Shown piece after piece: positions 21,893 to 34,099 of a DNA stretch of 64,000 nucleotides. Each line of letters opens with the position of its first letter. Position 1 is the first letter of the stretch. The notes under the pieces were generated by a model that worked only from the letters and a program-made list of their open reading frames with translations, had not been told where the DNA came from and did not search any database. The stretch is taken from NCBI RefSeq assembly GCF_958979055.1, contig NC_084886.1:12386654-12450653 (forward strand), given 5' to 3'. Origin of the DNA: Alnus glutinosa (lineage: Eukaryota; Streptophyta; Magnoliopsida; Fagales; Betulaceae). The position numbers and the translations under genes were made by a program.

Positions 21893-22680
21893 TTGACATG
21901 AAAAATGTATGTTAATTTTCTATCAGACATAGTAATCAATATAAAAGAAATTTTGGAAACAAGACAGGGTAAAGATGATAGAGACATTCTACGATGGTGA
22001 CCTCGTTTTGCACTTAAGTATAGAAAACTATGAAATAAATCCAAGGAAACAACATGCACTAGCTTTTTAACTTGCAGCTGCCAATCAATTACAGTGAGGC
22101 ATCGTTGTGGCAACGGCAATAATTACGAAGAGTTTTAAGTTTTAAATGATGTCGCAAGATCACAACCATTCATTTTGAAGTTGCTGGAAAAAGAGTTTTG
22201 GGTTTTAAATGATGTGGCAAAATTTTTAGTGTATTGATTTAAATGAACAGCCAAAATTAGAGGGATTGCACGCGACTTCAATCCTGCCTTTGCTTACCCT
22301 CTACACTATTTCGGCTGCTTGCAAATATGTAGATCTCATCAAAACCTCACCAGCCATTTTCAAATTTCTGGGGAGACAATTGCCAAATTGTCCGTCCCAA
22401 TAATGTATATACCACCTATTTCACGAAACCATTTGGACAAGGTACCAGCTATAGTGCAGAAAGAACTTAAGCAATATCTATCACTTAGCACTATTGCAAC
22501 ATCTATCACTTGCCTTAAACATAACTCAAAAGGGTTATTTATAAATAAAAACACAGCCAATGTTAATCTAGTTTCTCTAAGCAGGCTACACTCTGGAATT
22601 CCAATTCTCAAAAATCAGATGTAAAGAATATCTCATGATCACTTGATAAGCAAGTGGGTGAAAATGTCAGGATACTTACA

Positions 22681-22750
22681 CGATTGAAATAGGATGATAT
22701 TCTGGGTGACATATTTAGTACACTTCTGGGCAGTCCATTCTCAGGCGCAC
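22681..22750 (-). pseudogene. Possible orphan coding exon, gene unknown
   Basis: On the minus strand a TTTTCAG acceptor is followed by about 68 open bases encoding PENGLPRSVLNMSPRISSYF, ending at a GTAAGT donor. Splice sites on both sides suggest a real exon, but I do not recognise the protein. It lies 0.9 kb upstream, in transcription sense, of the PEX1 exon and could come from the same or another captured gene. Confidence 0.3.
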
Positions 22751-23744
22751 TGAAAATAAATCAAAATGATAACAGAGGAGAAGAAATTACTAATTGCCAC
22801 TACAAAAAATTAAAAAAAAAAAAAAACCGACATTTGGTGGCACGTTCATTTATAAGAGACTCCAAGGAAGACACTCTGTATCTCTACCTCATTTCTTACA
22901 CATCTATAACAACAATTTCGAATAGGAAAAACAAGCATGCTCACATTGCCAGAGAAAAAATATATATCAACATTTACTAATTTAATAGATAAATTACTAT
23001 GAGGTCACTGTGGGTCTGCTCGCCTTTTTCCTTCCATGGCATCTTTCTTCTTCCGACAATTAGTGAAGACCAAGGGGCCTTACCACTGCCAAGGATTTTG
23101 AGGAAATGTGCCAGTCAACATAGTGCATAATGGCCAAAAAAGGATTCAGTTAGCAACCCAAGGTAGTTGAGATTTAGGCATTTTACTTTATATTAAAATC
23201 CATCAAGCAGTAATCAGAAGCATTGTTTTTGTACATGAAAAATTCTAACTACCGCAAGATATCATTCAGAAATTTCAAAACCCATTCGGTTAGAGTCAAC
23301 CCCAAACACCACGAAACGATCCAAAAAAATTTACAAAACCCATTCAGATTCTCTACCGAAAATCTTGACAAAACAACCCAAATCAAAACAAAAACCAAGA
23401 AATCAAGCCTAAAAATTATACTTAATGTACTAAAAACAATCCAACAAAATATCACAATTAGAAATCCAACATTCTCAAAGAAACTTTTGTACCCATTCGG
23501 TTTTTTTTTTTTTGGTACCCATTCAGTTATTCTTCTCAACAAACCCAGAATTTCACAAAAAAAAAAATTAACAAAAAAAAAAATGAACCCAACAATCACA
23601 AAATCCAGAAATTTTGCTCAATGCCCATTCAGTTCTGCATCGAAATAACCCAAAAATTCTACCCAAATTCACGATACCTACATGGGTTCTATACTGAATA
23701 TCTTCCCAAAACAAGCTAAAAAATGGAAATCAAAGCACTACTTA

Positions 23745-23990
23745 CCCAAAAATGAAATTTTTCATGTTTGGGTGCCGAGAAGACGCCGGAAAAACGTCCC
23801 CTTGGCTTCACTGGCGTCGGGCAGTGACCCACCAGACTCCGGCGCCGTCGTCCGCCCCAACGGTGGCTAACCCACCGAAAGTCTCCCCAGGGTCTCTCCG
23901 GTTCTGTCTCCAGCTCTCCCTCTATGATCTCCCTCTCTCAAGAAAGAAGAAAGAAATGGCATGGAGAAAGGAAGAGGGGGCGGGATATTT
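23745..23990 (-). other. GC-rich 5'-exon-like segment
   Basis: This is a sharp GC island in AT-rich surroundings. Read on the minus strand it has purine-rich leader-like sequence (GAGAGAGGGAGATCATAGAG) and ends with a clean GGGTAAGT donor near 23747, followed by AT-rich intron-like DNA. It looks like the first exon of a transcribed unit, perhaps captured by the surrounding element. No protein domain recognised. Confidence 0.35.
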
Positions 23991-24110
23991 AAAAAAAATT
24001 GTGCGAAAATTTCGGAAATCGCGCAATTTACACATTATTTTTGGAAAAATGTTAAATTTACAACACCAACACTTGAGACAAAAACGACATCGTTTTTTTT
24101 ATAATCATAC

Positions 24111-24142
24111 TATCAGTGTCGACTACTTAGTCGACACTGATA
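24111..24142. repeat. Perfect 13-bp-arm hairpin
   Basis: TATCAGTGTCGAC and GTCGACACTGATA are perfect complements around the 6-base loop TACTTA. The motif type is known from subterminal regions of CACTA-like elements. Confidence 0.85.
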
Positions 24143-24395
24143 TTAATTTTAAGGTTAAATACCTATTTGCTCCATGTGCTTTACGACCTTTATTTTTTGT
24201 CCCCTCAGTTTTACTTTTTACAAAATTTGGTACCTATGGTATATGAAAAGATGGAAATGGTACATTCGTCTAATTTTTTGTCCAAAACTAACGTCCAGCC
24301 ACGTCATCCTACAGGTGTCGGCGTACATGCGCGACACCTGTCCCGGTGGCACACCTCAGCGTTGATGTGGCTACCATTTTTTTAATGATTTCTTT

Positions 24396-24426
<31 letters not shown>

Positions 24427-25089
24427 AAAAAAAAACTGGGGTGGCTAACACCCCCATTTTGGCCAATCAAACCACAGGAAGTACATCATGAAATTTATAA
24501 AACCACATGGGTATATATTGGAAAAAAAAAATTGTGTTTAAGTAACAAACATTTGGTCATTTTTTGAGTTATATCAATTGGCCACACATATAATTTTGTA
24601 TTTTCAATTGTTACACATGATTGATTGTGTTTTGTTTTTTCTTTTTTTATGAAGGATTCAATTATTTTCAACATGTTATTTTGATACACGACAGACATAC
24701 ATGTTACTTTTTGTTCAAAAATGGCATACCAAATATACCAAATATTATTTGTGTATAAAGTGTCATTTGTGATATAATTACAAAACTAAAATACCATTTC
24801 TGGTTCTTATTAAAACCACATGGGGCACATCATGAAATGTATAAAACCATGTGAGTATATATTGGGAAAAAAAAATTGTCATTTTTAATTTTAAGGTTTT
24901 TTTAAAAAAATAAAAAATAAAAATTCTACGGGTGGCTCAGCCATGAGCCTGAGCCACCCCTTTGGGCCATATGGGGGTGGCCGACCACCCCCAAAAATGG
25001 CCTTGAGGGTGGCTTAGCCACCCCTTTGGCCAAAATGGGGTGGCCAAAGAGGTGACTGAGCAACCACTGAATTTATTTATATATATATA

Positions 25090-26043
<954 letters not shown>

Positions 26044-26559
26044 CGCCGTTGATACTTTCCAGCCACACAACGTGCGTGAGGAGAAAATTACGGCAGAGGT
26101 ATTTGTGACGACTTATTAGCGACGACACGTTTGTCATCGCTGATATAATTTTTTTTATATTAGCAACGATTTTCAGCAACGACATAGAAGTTATTGCTAC
26201 AGATCGCTTATTAGCAACAACTTTTGTGTTGTTGTTAAAAAAGTCGTTGCTACATGCCAAATTTATTGTAGTGTGTGTTAGTTCTAACTAACCTTTGGAT
26301 TAGTTCAAGAAAAAAGAAAAAAAATTTAAGGATTAGTTGTGATTGACACGTCAACATCGTATGATAATTATGAGATACAAATATAATTTTTAGCATTGCT
26401 CTTATTATTAAACCCAATTGCAATAACAATAAATTATGTCCTTTTTATACTTTTGGTCGAAACCTATGTCCATCCCCTCAAGTAATGAACTTACGATGTC
26501 GACCAGGAAACACAAGGCTTAGCATAATCCGACCATCAAGTACGTAAAAGTTATTATTC

Positions 26560-26757
26560 TAACAATAATCCCCAAATATCATGATGATTTTTTTTCATTG
26601 TTGTGAAAATATTATTTATTAAGATATTACAATGCTATTAATTAATTCAGTATTTGGCAACTCAGTTAATAGATTGATTTAATATTCTCTTGCTTTAAAT
26701 TCTAATAATAAAATAAATATAATCAATTTCATTTAAAATCGAGAAGATGTTATTCCG
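26560..26757. repeat. WAKL-unit spacer before WAKL2
   Basis: Matches 12920-13030 and about 48085-48190 (AATAATCCCCAAATATCATG, TTAAGATATTACAATGC). No gene. Confidence 0.65.
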
Positions 26758-27215
26758 TCAATTTCCCGCCACTAGCTAGAAATCAATTCAATGACTTTTA
26801 GGCTTTTTTGCAATATTATTTTATAGGGGCACGCGCGGAAGCACCTCTATCTTGATATAATTCAATCTTGAAATTGAATGAATGGCGTAGATCGATGATC
26901 AACTTAATTGGCTGTTTGATCTTTGTCAAGTTAACAAAAGACAAATCAGAAGTAAGCGCGTGGCCTCATCTACTTCGGATATGTAAGACGCGCCCACGCA
27001 AAAGTCACAATTGTGGATCATCCATTTGCATGTGATCATTTTCCTAGTATTAATTTATGACAGGTACGGTGATCGATCAATAATGGCTATTCCAGACGAA
27101 GACATGCAACTTGGTCTTCTTGGCAACTTTTAGAAGGACGCGGTAATGGCGTACGTTTTATAAAGCGGGCCGGGGCTTGGGGCTTATATCTAGCTGCTTA
27201 ACAATTCCGTCATCC
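26758..27215 (+). promoter_or_regulatory. Conserved upstream block (promoter) of WAKL2
   Basis: It has the same landmarks as WAKL1: GGGGCACGCGCGGAAGCACC, AAGTAAGCGCGTGG and GACGCGCCC. TATAAA is at 27159-27164, 51 bases before the ATG, followed by GCGGGCCGGGGCTTGGGGCT. A WRKY-type TTGAC core (complement of GTCAA near 26926) is intact here but altered in WAKL1. Confidence 0.7.
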
Positions 27216-30200
27216 ATGGCGGTAAAAATGGTATTTCAGATCATGATTGTGCTATTGTGTTCAATTGATGCAATATTATTTGTACAAGCAGCGGGTTTAG
27301 CAATTAATAGTACTTCATGTCAAGCAATCTGTGGGGATGTTAGCATCCCGTACCCTTTTGGAATAGGAGCTGGTTGCTACGTTGATCACTGGTTTGAAGT
27401 AGTTTGCAATGACTCTTTCAGCCCTCCCAAACCTTTCTTGAGTAGCTTCGGCCTGGAGGTGCTGAACATTTCATTAGGAGACGCTTATAGATCTTCACGA
27501 AGTACAGTTCGCGTCAATTATCCGACATTTTCTACTCGTACTTATAATAGTTCAAGCAGAAAACAAAATGTAGAGCTAGCAAACAGCTCTTTCATCTTCT
27601 CCCAGGAAAAAAACATATTCGTCGCCATGGGTTGCGATAACTCTGCCTCAATGGGATCCTCGGATGGTTCAATTATTGGGTGCAAGCAGTCAAGTTGTGA
27701 TTCGAGTAAAGTAGTGATAAATGGTAGTAGTTGCAATGGCACTAACTGCTGCCAAACCACAATTGCTTCAGATCTCAATGCGTTCGAGACAACAATAGAT
27801 CCAATTAGCGATCCTGCAGTCACCAAACAATGCAATTCTGCATTCTTGGTAGAAGAAGAGTGGTTCAGGGAAAGTTGTTCATTAATAAATATGTCCTCCA
27901 TTATGTCGCACGTTCCTGTGGTGTTGGAATGGTGGATTCTTGAGACATCATTCAACACACTTCCAATAGCCAATAAGACCGCAGAAAATACAAAAGCGTA
28001 CTATTGTGATCACTATCGTTATATTTCAGCGAGTACAAAGTACAAGCCCTCTGTTGCATGTTTTTGCAATTGGGGCTTTGAAGGAAATCCCTATCTTTTA
28101 TCTCTATTTTTATCTCTTTAATTCTTCCTCCTTCTTCCTTTTCGTACGTGTTAGATACTAACTGTGTTAAATGTCAGATATTAACGAATGCGAGGTACCG
28201 GGCAGATTCCCTTGTTCCAAAAATGGACACTGCGCAAATACGTATGGTTCTTACATGTGTGTAGACACCAAGAGACAACTCACTATAGGTATGTACGTTT
28301 ACTCGGATCAGAGTATAAACAAGTTTAATTCCCATTTTATTTTTCTTTTTAAAAAGTGAGCCAGTTAAAAACTACCCACACAATATAAATCTCATATTTA
28401 TTTTTGCAGTATTTTCAAGCGTGTGTAGTGGCAAATCTTTTCTTCTTTTTCTTTCTTTTTTTAATATTTTCTCGTACACTTTCTATGCAATCAATTTTCA
28501 AAAAATGTATGTCCCGGCCTAAACTTCACTTATTACTATCTAGAGGATGCTTCAAGTATAATTGATTTTGAGATATATGGAACTTTAAGATCAGGATTTG
28601 GATCTAGAAATTCTTAACAATTGTAGGAGGCCTACAACTCTTAAAATAGTTTAAATGAGCACTTAAGATTTTGCCAACTCAATCATTTCGAGCCAACTTT
28701 TTTTTTTTTTTTTTTTTTTTTTCTTTTATTTATTTATTTATTTTCAGATTCTTCAACTATCCAATCAAAGAGAATGGTCGACTTCCCCAAGTACTTTTGG
28801 GAGTGGCTAGACCACCGAGCTTAAAACTTTCGAGAAGTCGCCAACCACCCCCTAAAGGTTTTTGGGGTTTTCCAAACCATCCTAAAATCTCATGAGGGCC
28901 TGGCCACCCCTATAAACCTTGAGAGGGTGGTTATCCACCTCCTCAAGGCTTGAAGGGGTGGTTCAGTCCCCATTCAAACTGCCGACCACCCCAATTTTTT
29001 ATTTATTTTTATTCAAAATAGATGACTTGACAAAATCGTGACTATTCATTTAAAAAAATGGCTCTAATTTTAAAAATTGCAGGCAGAGGATTCTGATGCA
29101 AACCTTTAAACATTCATGCGTTTTTTGTTTAATCATATTTCTCATTCAACAACCCACTTTTACCATCTCCTTCTTTTGGAATACTTTGATAGTACTCCAA
29201 ATATATTAACTTACATTTTTGGCACAAGATATATACTTTGTCAGGCTAATTTTTAGCATTAAGAGAAGATATCTCTAAATATTAAGTCAACGTTCTCAAT
29301 CAAAACTATTGCTATAACCTTTTACGGCAATGAGTAAAATCTTCTTATATTACATTGTATTAAGCAGGTCTTAGCAGTGGTGGCCTTGGGCTATTGGTTC
29401 TACTTGGTGGATGGTGGTCCTACGAAGTGATAAAGAAAAGGAGGATGATTAAACAGAAGAACATGTTCTTCAAACGAAATGGTGGTTTATTGTTACAACA
29501 ACAAATATCTTCACATGAAACAAATGATGAGAACACCAAATTGTTTAATTCAAAAGATTTGGAGAAGGCAACTGACCATTTTAATGTGAATAGAATACTT
29601 GGCCAAGGAGGACAATGCACTGTTTACAAAGTCATGTTGGTAGACGGAAGAATCGTTGCGGTGAAAAAGTCCAAGGTAATTGATCGATGAAGGAAAACTC
29701 GAACAATGTATAAATGAAGTCGTCATTCTTTCACAAATTAATCACAGGAATGTGGTTAAGCTAATTGATTGTTGTTTGGAGACGGAAGTTCCTTTGCTAG
29801 TTTATGAATACGTTCATAACGGAACTCTGTTCCAATATGTCCATCACCAAATCGAAGAGTTTCCACTAACATGGAATATGCGCTTACGAATTGCAACAGA
29901 AGTTGCAAGGGCTCTCTTCTACTTACATTCGGCAGCTTCATTGCCTATTTATCATCGGGACATTAAGTGTACAAACATACTCTTAGATGATAAATACAGA
30001 GCTAAGGTAGCTAACTTTGGAACTTCAAGATCTGTCACTATTGACCAAACGCACTTAACCACCCTAGTGCATGGCACTTTTGGATACTTGAACCCTGAGT
30101 ATTTCCAATCAAGTCAATTTATAGAAAATAGTGATGTTTATAGTTTTGGTGTTGTCTTTGCTGAGCTGTTAATCGGCAAAAAAGCGATCTCTTCAACGAG

Positions 30201-30452
30201 CACACAAGAATCTATAAGTTTAGCCATATATTTCATTGAATCCATGGAGGAGAACAATTTGTTTGATATTCTTGATAGTCGAGTTTTGAAGGAAGGTAAG
30301 AAAGAAGATATCATTACAGTCGCAAACCTTACGAAAAGGTGCTCGTACTTAAACGGGAAGAAACGTCCAAGAATGAAAGAAGTCGCAATGGAGTTACACC
30401 CATCTTCAGGGTCCATAGACAACCAATTATTGTACTTAAAATTTTCAAAATG
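27216..30452 (+). pseudogene. WAKL2: WAK-like gene with lost splice donor and broken kinase
   Basis: The start is ATG 27216 ([20 protein letters not shown]). Exon 1 is intact through the ectodomain, but a deletion of about 30 bases at about 28097 removes the donor present in WAKL1 (VGGCGG then GTAAAT). The frame runs on to a TAA at 28119, giving a secreted ectodomain of about 301 residues. Exon 2 (28178-28288, EGF-like, DINECEVPG) and exon 3 (from 29368) remain with AG/GT borders. Exon 3 has a 4-base CGAT duplication within 29681-29690 causing a stop. Its G-loop is GQGGQC and its DFG is NFG (AAC 30013-30015), though HRD is kept. After about 30395 the 3' end is unrelated to WAKL1 and WAKL4, so the C-terminal tail is replaced. 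A truncated secreted product is possible; a receptor kinase is not. Confidence 0.88.
28684..29005. repeat. T-run and GGGTGGTC repeat tract in WAKL2 intron 2
   Basis: A T-run at about 28697-28721 is followed by degenerate GGTGGTT / CCACCCC repeats, colinear with the tract in WAKL1 intron 2 but shorter. It lost the block around 15430-15540 of WAKL1. Confidence 0.7.
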
Positions 30453-30885
30453 AAGGGAGAAGACAAATGTGAATGCTACCGACGCAAGATCTTGCATGAT
30501 GGTATGCCTATCCAATTGATAAAAAAAAACATAATAAATGACTTAAAAGTGTATTTCAAAATGGGGACTTCACTTGATTTTGATCAGGTAATTAGCTCAT
30601 GCACTTTGAGCTTCGTGTCGAGGCTCTATCAGTGTGTCTTGTCTGGTATTTTTAGTGATACTGCTTGATACATAACAGAAGAGGAACTTTACTCCTAGTG
30701 AAATATTTCAATCAACTCTATTATAGAGGATGACTAATTAGATTGCTGAATTAGATAATAAACTTCATTCGGGTTTGAAAATTCTGGTTTAGACCCCAAG
30801 TTGTTATTATCCCAATTTATCAAACCAGTAGTTAATCAATTCAATCACCACAATCAATATTAAAAAAAATAAAAATAAAAAAATA
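30453..30885. other. Sequence of unknown origin downstream of WAKL2 breakpoint
   Basis: It does not match the 3' flanks of WAKL1 or WAKL4. No recognisable coding motif or repeat, apart from AT-rich simple sequence near 30860-30890. Confidence 0.4.
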
Positions 30886-30894
30886 AAATAAAAT

Positions 30895-31323
30895 GGGGTA
30901 ATTACCTTTTTCTCCCATCAACTACCAGCCATTGTCAACATGGCCCCATGAACTGACATCTTGACCAAAAAAAAGCATCCAACTACCATCTTTACATACT
31001 TTGCCTCCTTCCGTAAGTTTAATTCGTAAAAAGACTTAAATACCCTAACTCAAATTCAAAAATGACATAAATGCCCTCAACTTTTTTAAACATATTAATT
31101 TTAATATTTTTTTTATTAATTACTGTTGGAGGGCATTTTGGTCTTTAAACCAAAATTAACGCTCAAAAATAGAATATTCCGTCCAAGTTAACGGGATTCC
31201 CTGACGGAGGAGGACAAAGTATGTAAAGTTGGTAGTTGGATGCTCTTTTTTGGTCGATGTGTCAGTTCATGGGGGCATGTTGACAATGACTGATAGTTGA
31301 TGAGGAGAAAATGTAATTACCCT
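30895..31323. mobile_element. Mutator-like MITE with 9-bp target duplication
   Basis: 429 bp with inverted ends GGGGTAATTACCTTTTTCTC and complement of GAGAAAATGTAATTACCCT. The flanks are AAATAAAAT at 30886-30894 and 31324-31332, an exact 9-bp duplication, the size made by Mutator-like transposases. Subterminal inverted blocks (CATCAACTACCAG..., ...CTGATAGTTGATG) extend further. Noncoding. Confidence 0.8.
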
Positions 31324-31332
31324 AAATAAAAT

Positions 31333-31754
31333 TGACATGTGGATGTGGTGACGAAGTGGAAGCATTTTGAATAACTTTTCAAAATCAATTCTTGAAGAAT
31401 GTTGCAAAGAGTTTGAGTATCCAAGCCTCTCTGCTAATATAATCTAATTCTAATTGACTGCCACTACTAATTTTCAATTGCTTAAAAAAAAAAAAAAACC
31501 AAAAGAATTAATGTAAGTTTTTTTGGATATTGGAGGAGAGATAATATGTCAATAACACAAAGCAGTCCATTCATCATCGTTGAGACATTTTATCAAACAA
31601 CTGCAAGTAATATTGTGCTTACTTCATGTGTGCTGTATCTAAACGTACACGAGTGTATAAATCAAGCAATATTTAGACACAGACATCACTCAACACCAAA
31701 TTTACACCAAAAATATATAAATGAGAATGTGTAACGAGTCTACGGGAAGGCATA
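31333..31754. other. Intergenic, no gene seen
   Basis: AT-rich sequence with an A-run near 31482-31497. No supported coding region or repeat. Confidence 0.45.
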
Positions 31755-32056
31755 TGTAACAGGTTTTTTAGTTTAATAGGAATTTAGAGAAGAAATAGAG
31801 AGAAATGGAAGAAGACATTAAAATGGAATTGATCTGGAAAATGGAAAACACTGATAACAGGCAAATTTAAGGATGCCCAAAACCTCCATGGTACTCCCCC
31901 TCCATTTTCAGTCTAAGATTGAATTACAACTTCTCTGCCTAAAACTATTTACTGGTCTTGTTTATATAAACCTACTTAAACGATTACTAAACTAATAAGG
32001 CCAAAGGCCCATTACACTACTAAGGCAAAGGCCTAATACTTATTATACCCATAACA
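31755..32056 (-). mobile_element. Possible solo LTR
   Basis: About 302 bp beginning TGTAACA and ending ATAACA, that is TG...CA with short inverted ends (TGTTATG on the minus strand). Read on the minus strand it has a TATATAAAC box after a GGCCTTTGGCCTT region, as LTRs do. No 5-bp target duplication was found, so it may be truncated or misjudged. Confidence 0.35.
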
Positions 32057-32437
32057 TTAGGCCCACTACTAATATACCTATGACTTGTGTGCGCATTTTA
32101 ACTTATATTGGGAGTCGAAAGAGTGATTATAACTTCGTGTTAATATGAACTCATGCAAGTTCATGTTATTATGAACTAATGTTTAGGTCACATTAAACCA
32201 CTGTCAATCTAATAGTGGTTGTTCTGAAAAATGCAGCTGCAAAGAGTGGCTCAAAATTGAAGCCTAATTTATGAATGACCATTTAATCTTTGCATAAAAA
32301 GTGGTATTTATTGGGTAACTCGTGGGGACTTGGTTTTCTTCCAAACTATATTTATTGGCATCACACATATGTAAATATTGAAATTCTTATTCTGTATCTG
32401 TTGCTTTCTAACGTACCCAAAAAAAAAAAAAAAAGGC

Positions 32438-33330
32438 TCACCCAAGTTGCAAGCAATTAATCTACCACTTGCAAAACACATGGCCCAAGAAATATGAGAA
32501 AAATCTTCAGAGATATCTGTCCTTGGCGCCATAAATGATTCTGTTGACTTGAGTGTTGTCTTGACTAGAAGTCAATTTCTAAATAGTATCAACTTGAGGT
32601 GCATTTTTTTAATTCTCTCTAATATTTTGGACACCATTGATATCCCATCATCCCTTCAGTTTTAAGTTTTGCAAAACGTTGGGCTTTGGCCCTTGGGTTA
32701 TGAAATATAGAGCTTATGCCCCTAAATGAAGTCCACTAAAACGGCAAAACCGCTCAGAAAAAAAAGGGCTTTGGCCCTTGGGTTATGATGTAGAATAATG
32801 ATTTACTGTCACCTAAAGATATAATTTTTTACCATCTTGCCTATGTAGTAAAGTGGTCCCCCACTACTTTTTGAATTTTTTTTTTTATTTTTTAAAAATA
32901 AATTAAGGTGAAGGACCACCTTACCACATAGGTAAAATGGTAAAAAGTTGTATATTTAGGTGGTAGTGAATCATTACTCTATGAAGTATAGGAAGTGATG
33001 CCGTGCTCATGGCAGTTGGGTGGTTCCGTCACTCTTGGCCTTTGGAGTGCTTTCGCTACTCTAACGCTAATTTTCAATTTTTATTTTTATTTTTTTATTT
33101 TTATTTTTTTTTTAAAGGCCTTTTGGTAGTGGCTGGAGATAGCTGAATTATCTCCCAGGGTTACAAGGTGGCTGGCTACTCATTTTTCTTTTTTTCTTTT
33201 ATTTTTTTTTAAAAAAAGAGAGAAAGAAAAAGAAAATCATTTTTTTATTAAAAAAAATTGAGGTTTTTTTTTTTTATTTTTATTTTTTATTTTTTTTCTC
33301 ATACTACGTGGTATTGAAATTATAAGTATC
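32438..33330. repeat. Segmental duplication, copy 1
   Basis: It matches 40023-40611: CACCCAAGTTGCAAGCAATT, GACTAGAAGTCAATTTCTAA, GGGCTTTGGCCCTTGGGTTA (twice in each copy) and CTCATACTACGTGG. Copy 1 carries an extra MITE at 32793-32979. Noncoding. Confidence 0.85.
32793..32979. mobile_element. MITE with TA target duplication
   Basis: 187 bp with long inverted arms (GAATAATGATTTACTGTCAC against the complement of GGTAGTGAATCATTACTC, then TACCATCTTGCCTATGTAG against CACATAGGTAAAATGGTA). TA lies on each side (32791-32792, 32980-32981). It is absent from the duplicated copy near 40350, giving an empty site. Confidence 0.75.
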
Positions 33331-34090
33331 ATATGTGATACGTGGCTCGTGGCAATTGAGATAGATGTCGACATTTTTAAGGTTGGTGACATAGAGATCC
33401 GTTAAAAAATTGGACAGAGGACTAAGAGAAGTATCAACTGAGAATATACATTGCAGATAAGTACTACTTGTGACGCTTTTTGAAACCGAGACAACAATTT
33501 GATTTAGGACCTAACTACATGTACCTTTTAGCCATTTAACCTATATTTAGGAACATATAAAATAATAGACCAATGTTGACAATTTTTTATAAGATTCGTA
33601 AATTCGACAAGAATTCAACATGAAATTTGTGGTTAGGGTTGATGGCCTAACTTGTTTAATTAAATTGGACCTGTTTAATTTAATGAATTGAGTTAAAATT
33701 GATTTATATAGTCTTATATACATGCCTTAATACGATTCCAACCCAAATCACAACATTAAGTTAGACAATTTTTATGTTATCCATAAATCTGACTTGAAAT
33801 CAGTTAAAATTAATTTATGTTATTTTATACTATGCCTTGACAAGACTGAAACTGAAAGAATTGCCGGATCAACCTTAACCATAAAGAGTTACTCTTCGGC
33901 GCCTTATCTCTCTCTTTCTGGGTATAGAGGGAGAGAAGTGTGAAGAAGGGGACATGGAAATGGCGGGTATAAGGATGTGGGTCATGGCCATGGATGGAAG
34001 AGAGGGGCAACCTTGAAATGGGTAACTCGGGAATGAGAGAATGGGAGTGGAAAATTGAGACCAACCTCCATTTCCATTCAAAACGCACAC
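33331..34090. other. Intergenic, no gene seen
   Basis: AT-rich sequence. Open frames on the minus strand near 33825-34111 lie opposite the TPR pseudogene's 5' side and show no domain. Confidence 0.4.
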
Positions 34091-34099
34091 TGGCTCACA

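Noticed and set aside
20406-22232. A second CACTA element between CACTAAAAAATT and AATTTTTAGTG
   Set aside because: The termini are short, the flanks do not form a duplication and WAKL-unit spacer sequence crosses the interval.
23223-23648. 141-codon lysine/asparagine-rich open frame
   Set aside because: AT-rich sequence with simple repeats and no domain. It looks like intron of the minus-strand unit.
27177-27215. Upstream in-frame start giving a longer WAKL2 N-terminus
   Set aside because: It begins at TTG inside the core promoter downstream of TATAAA; ATG 27216 matches the start of WAKL1 and WAKL3.
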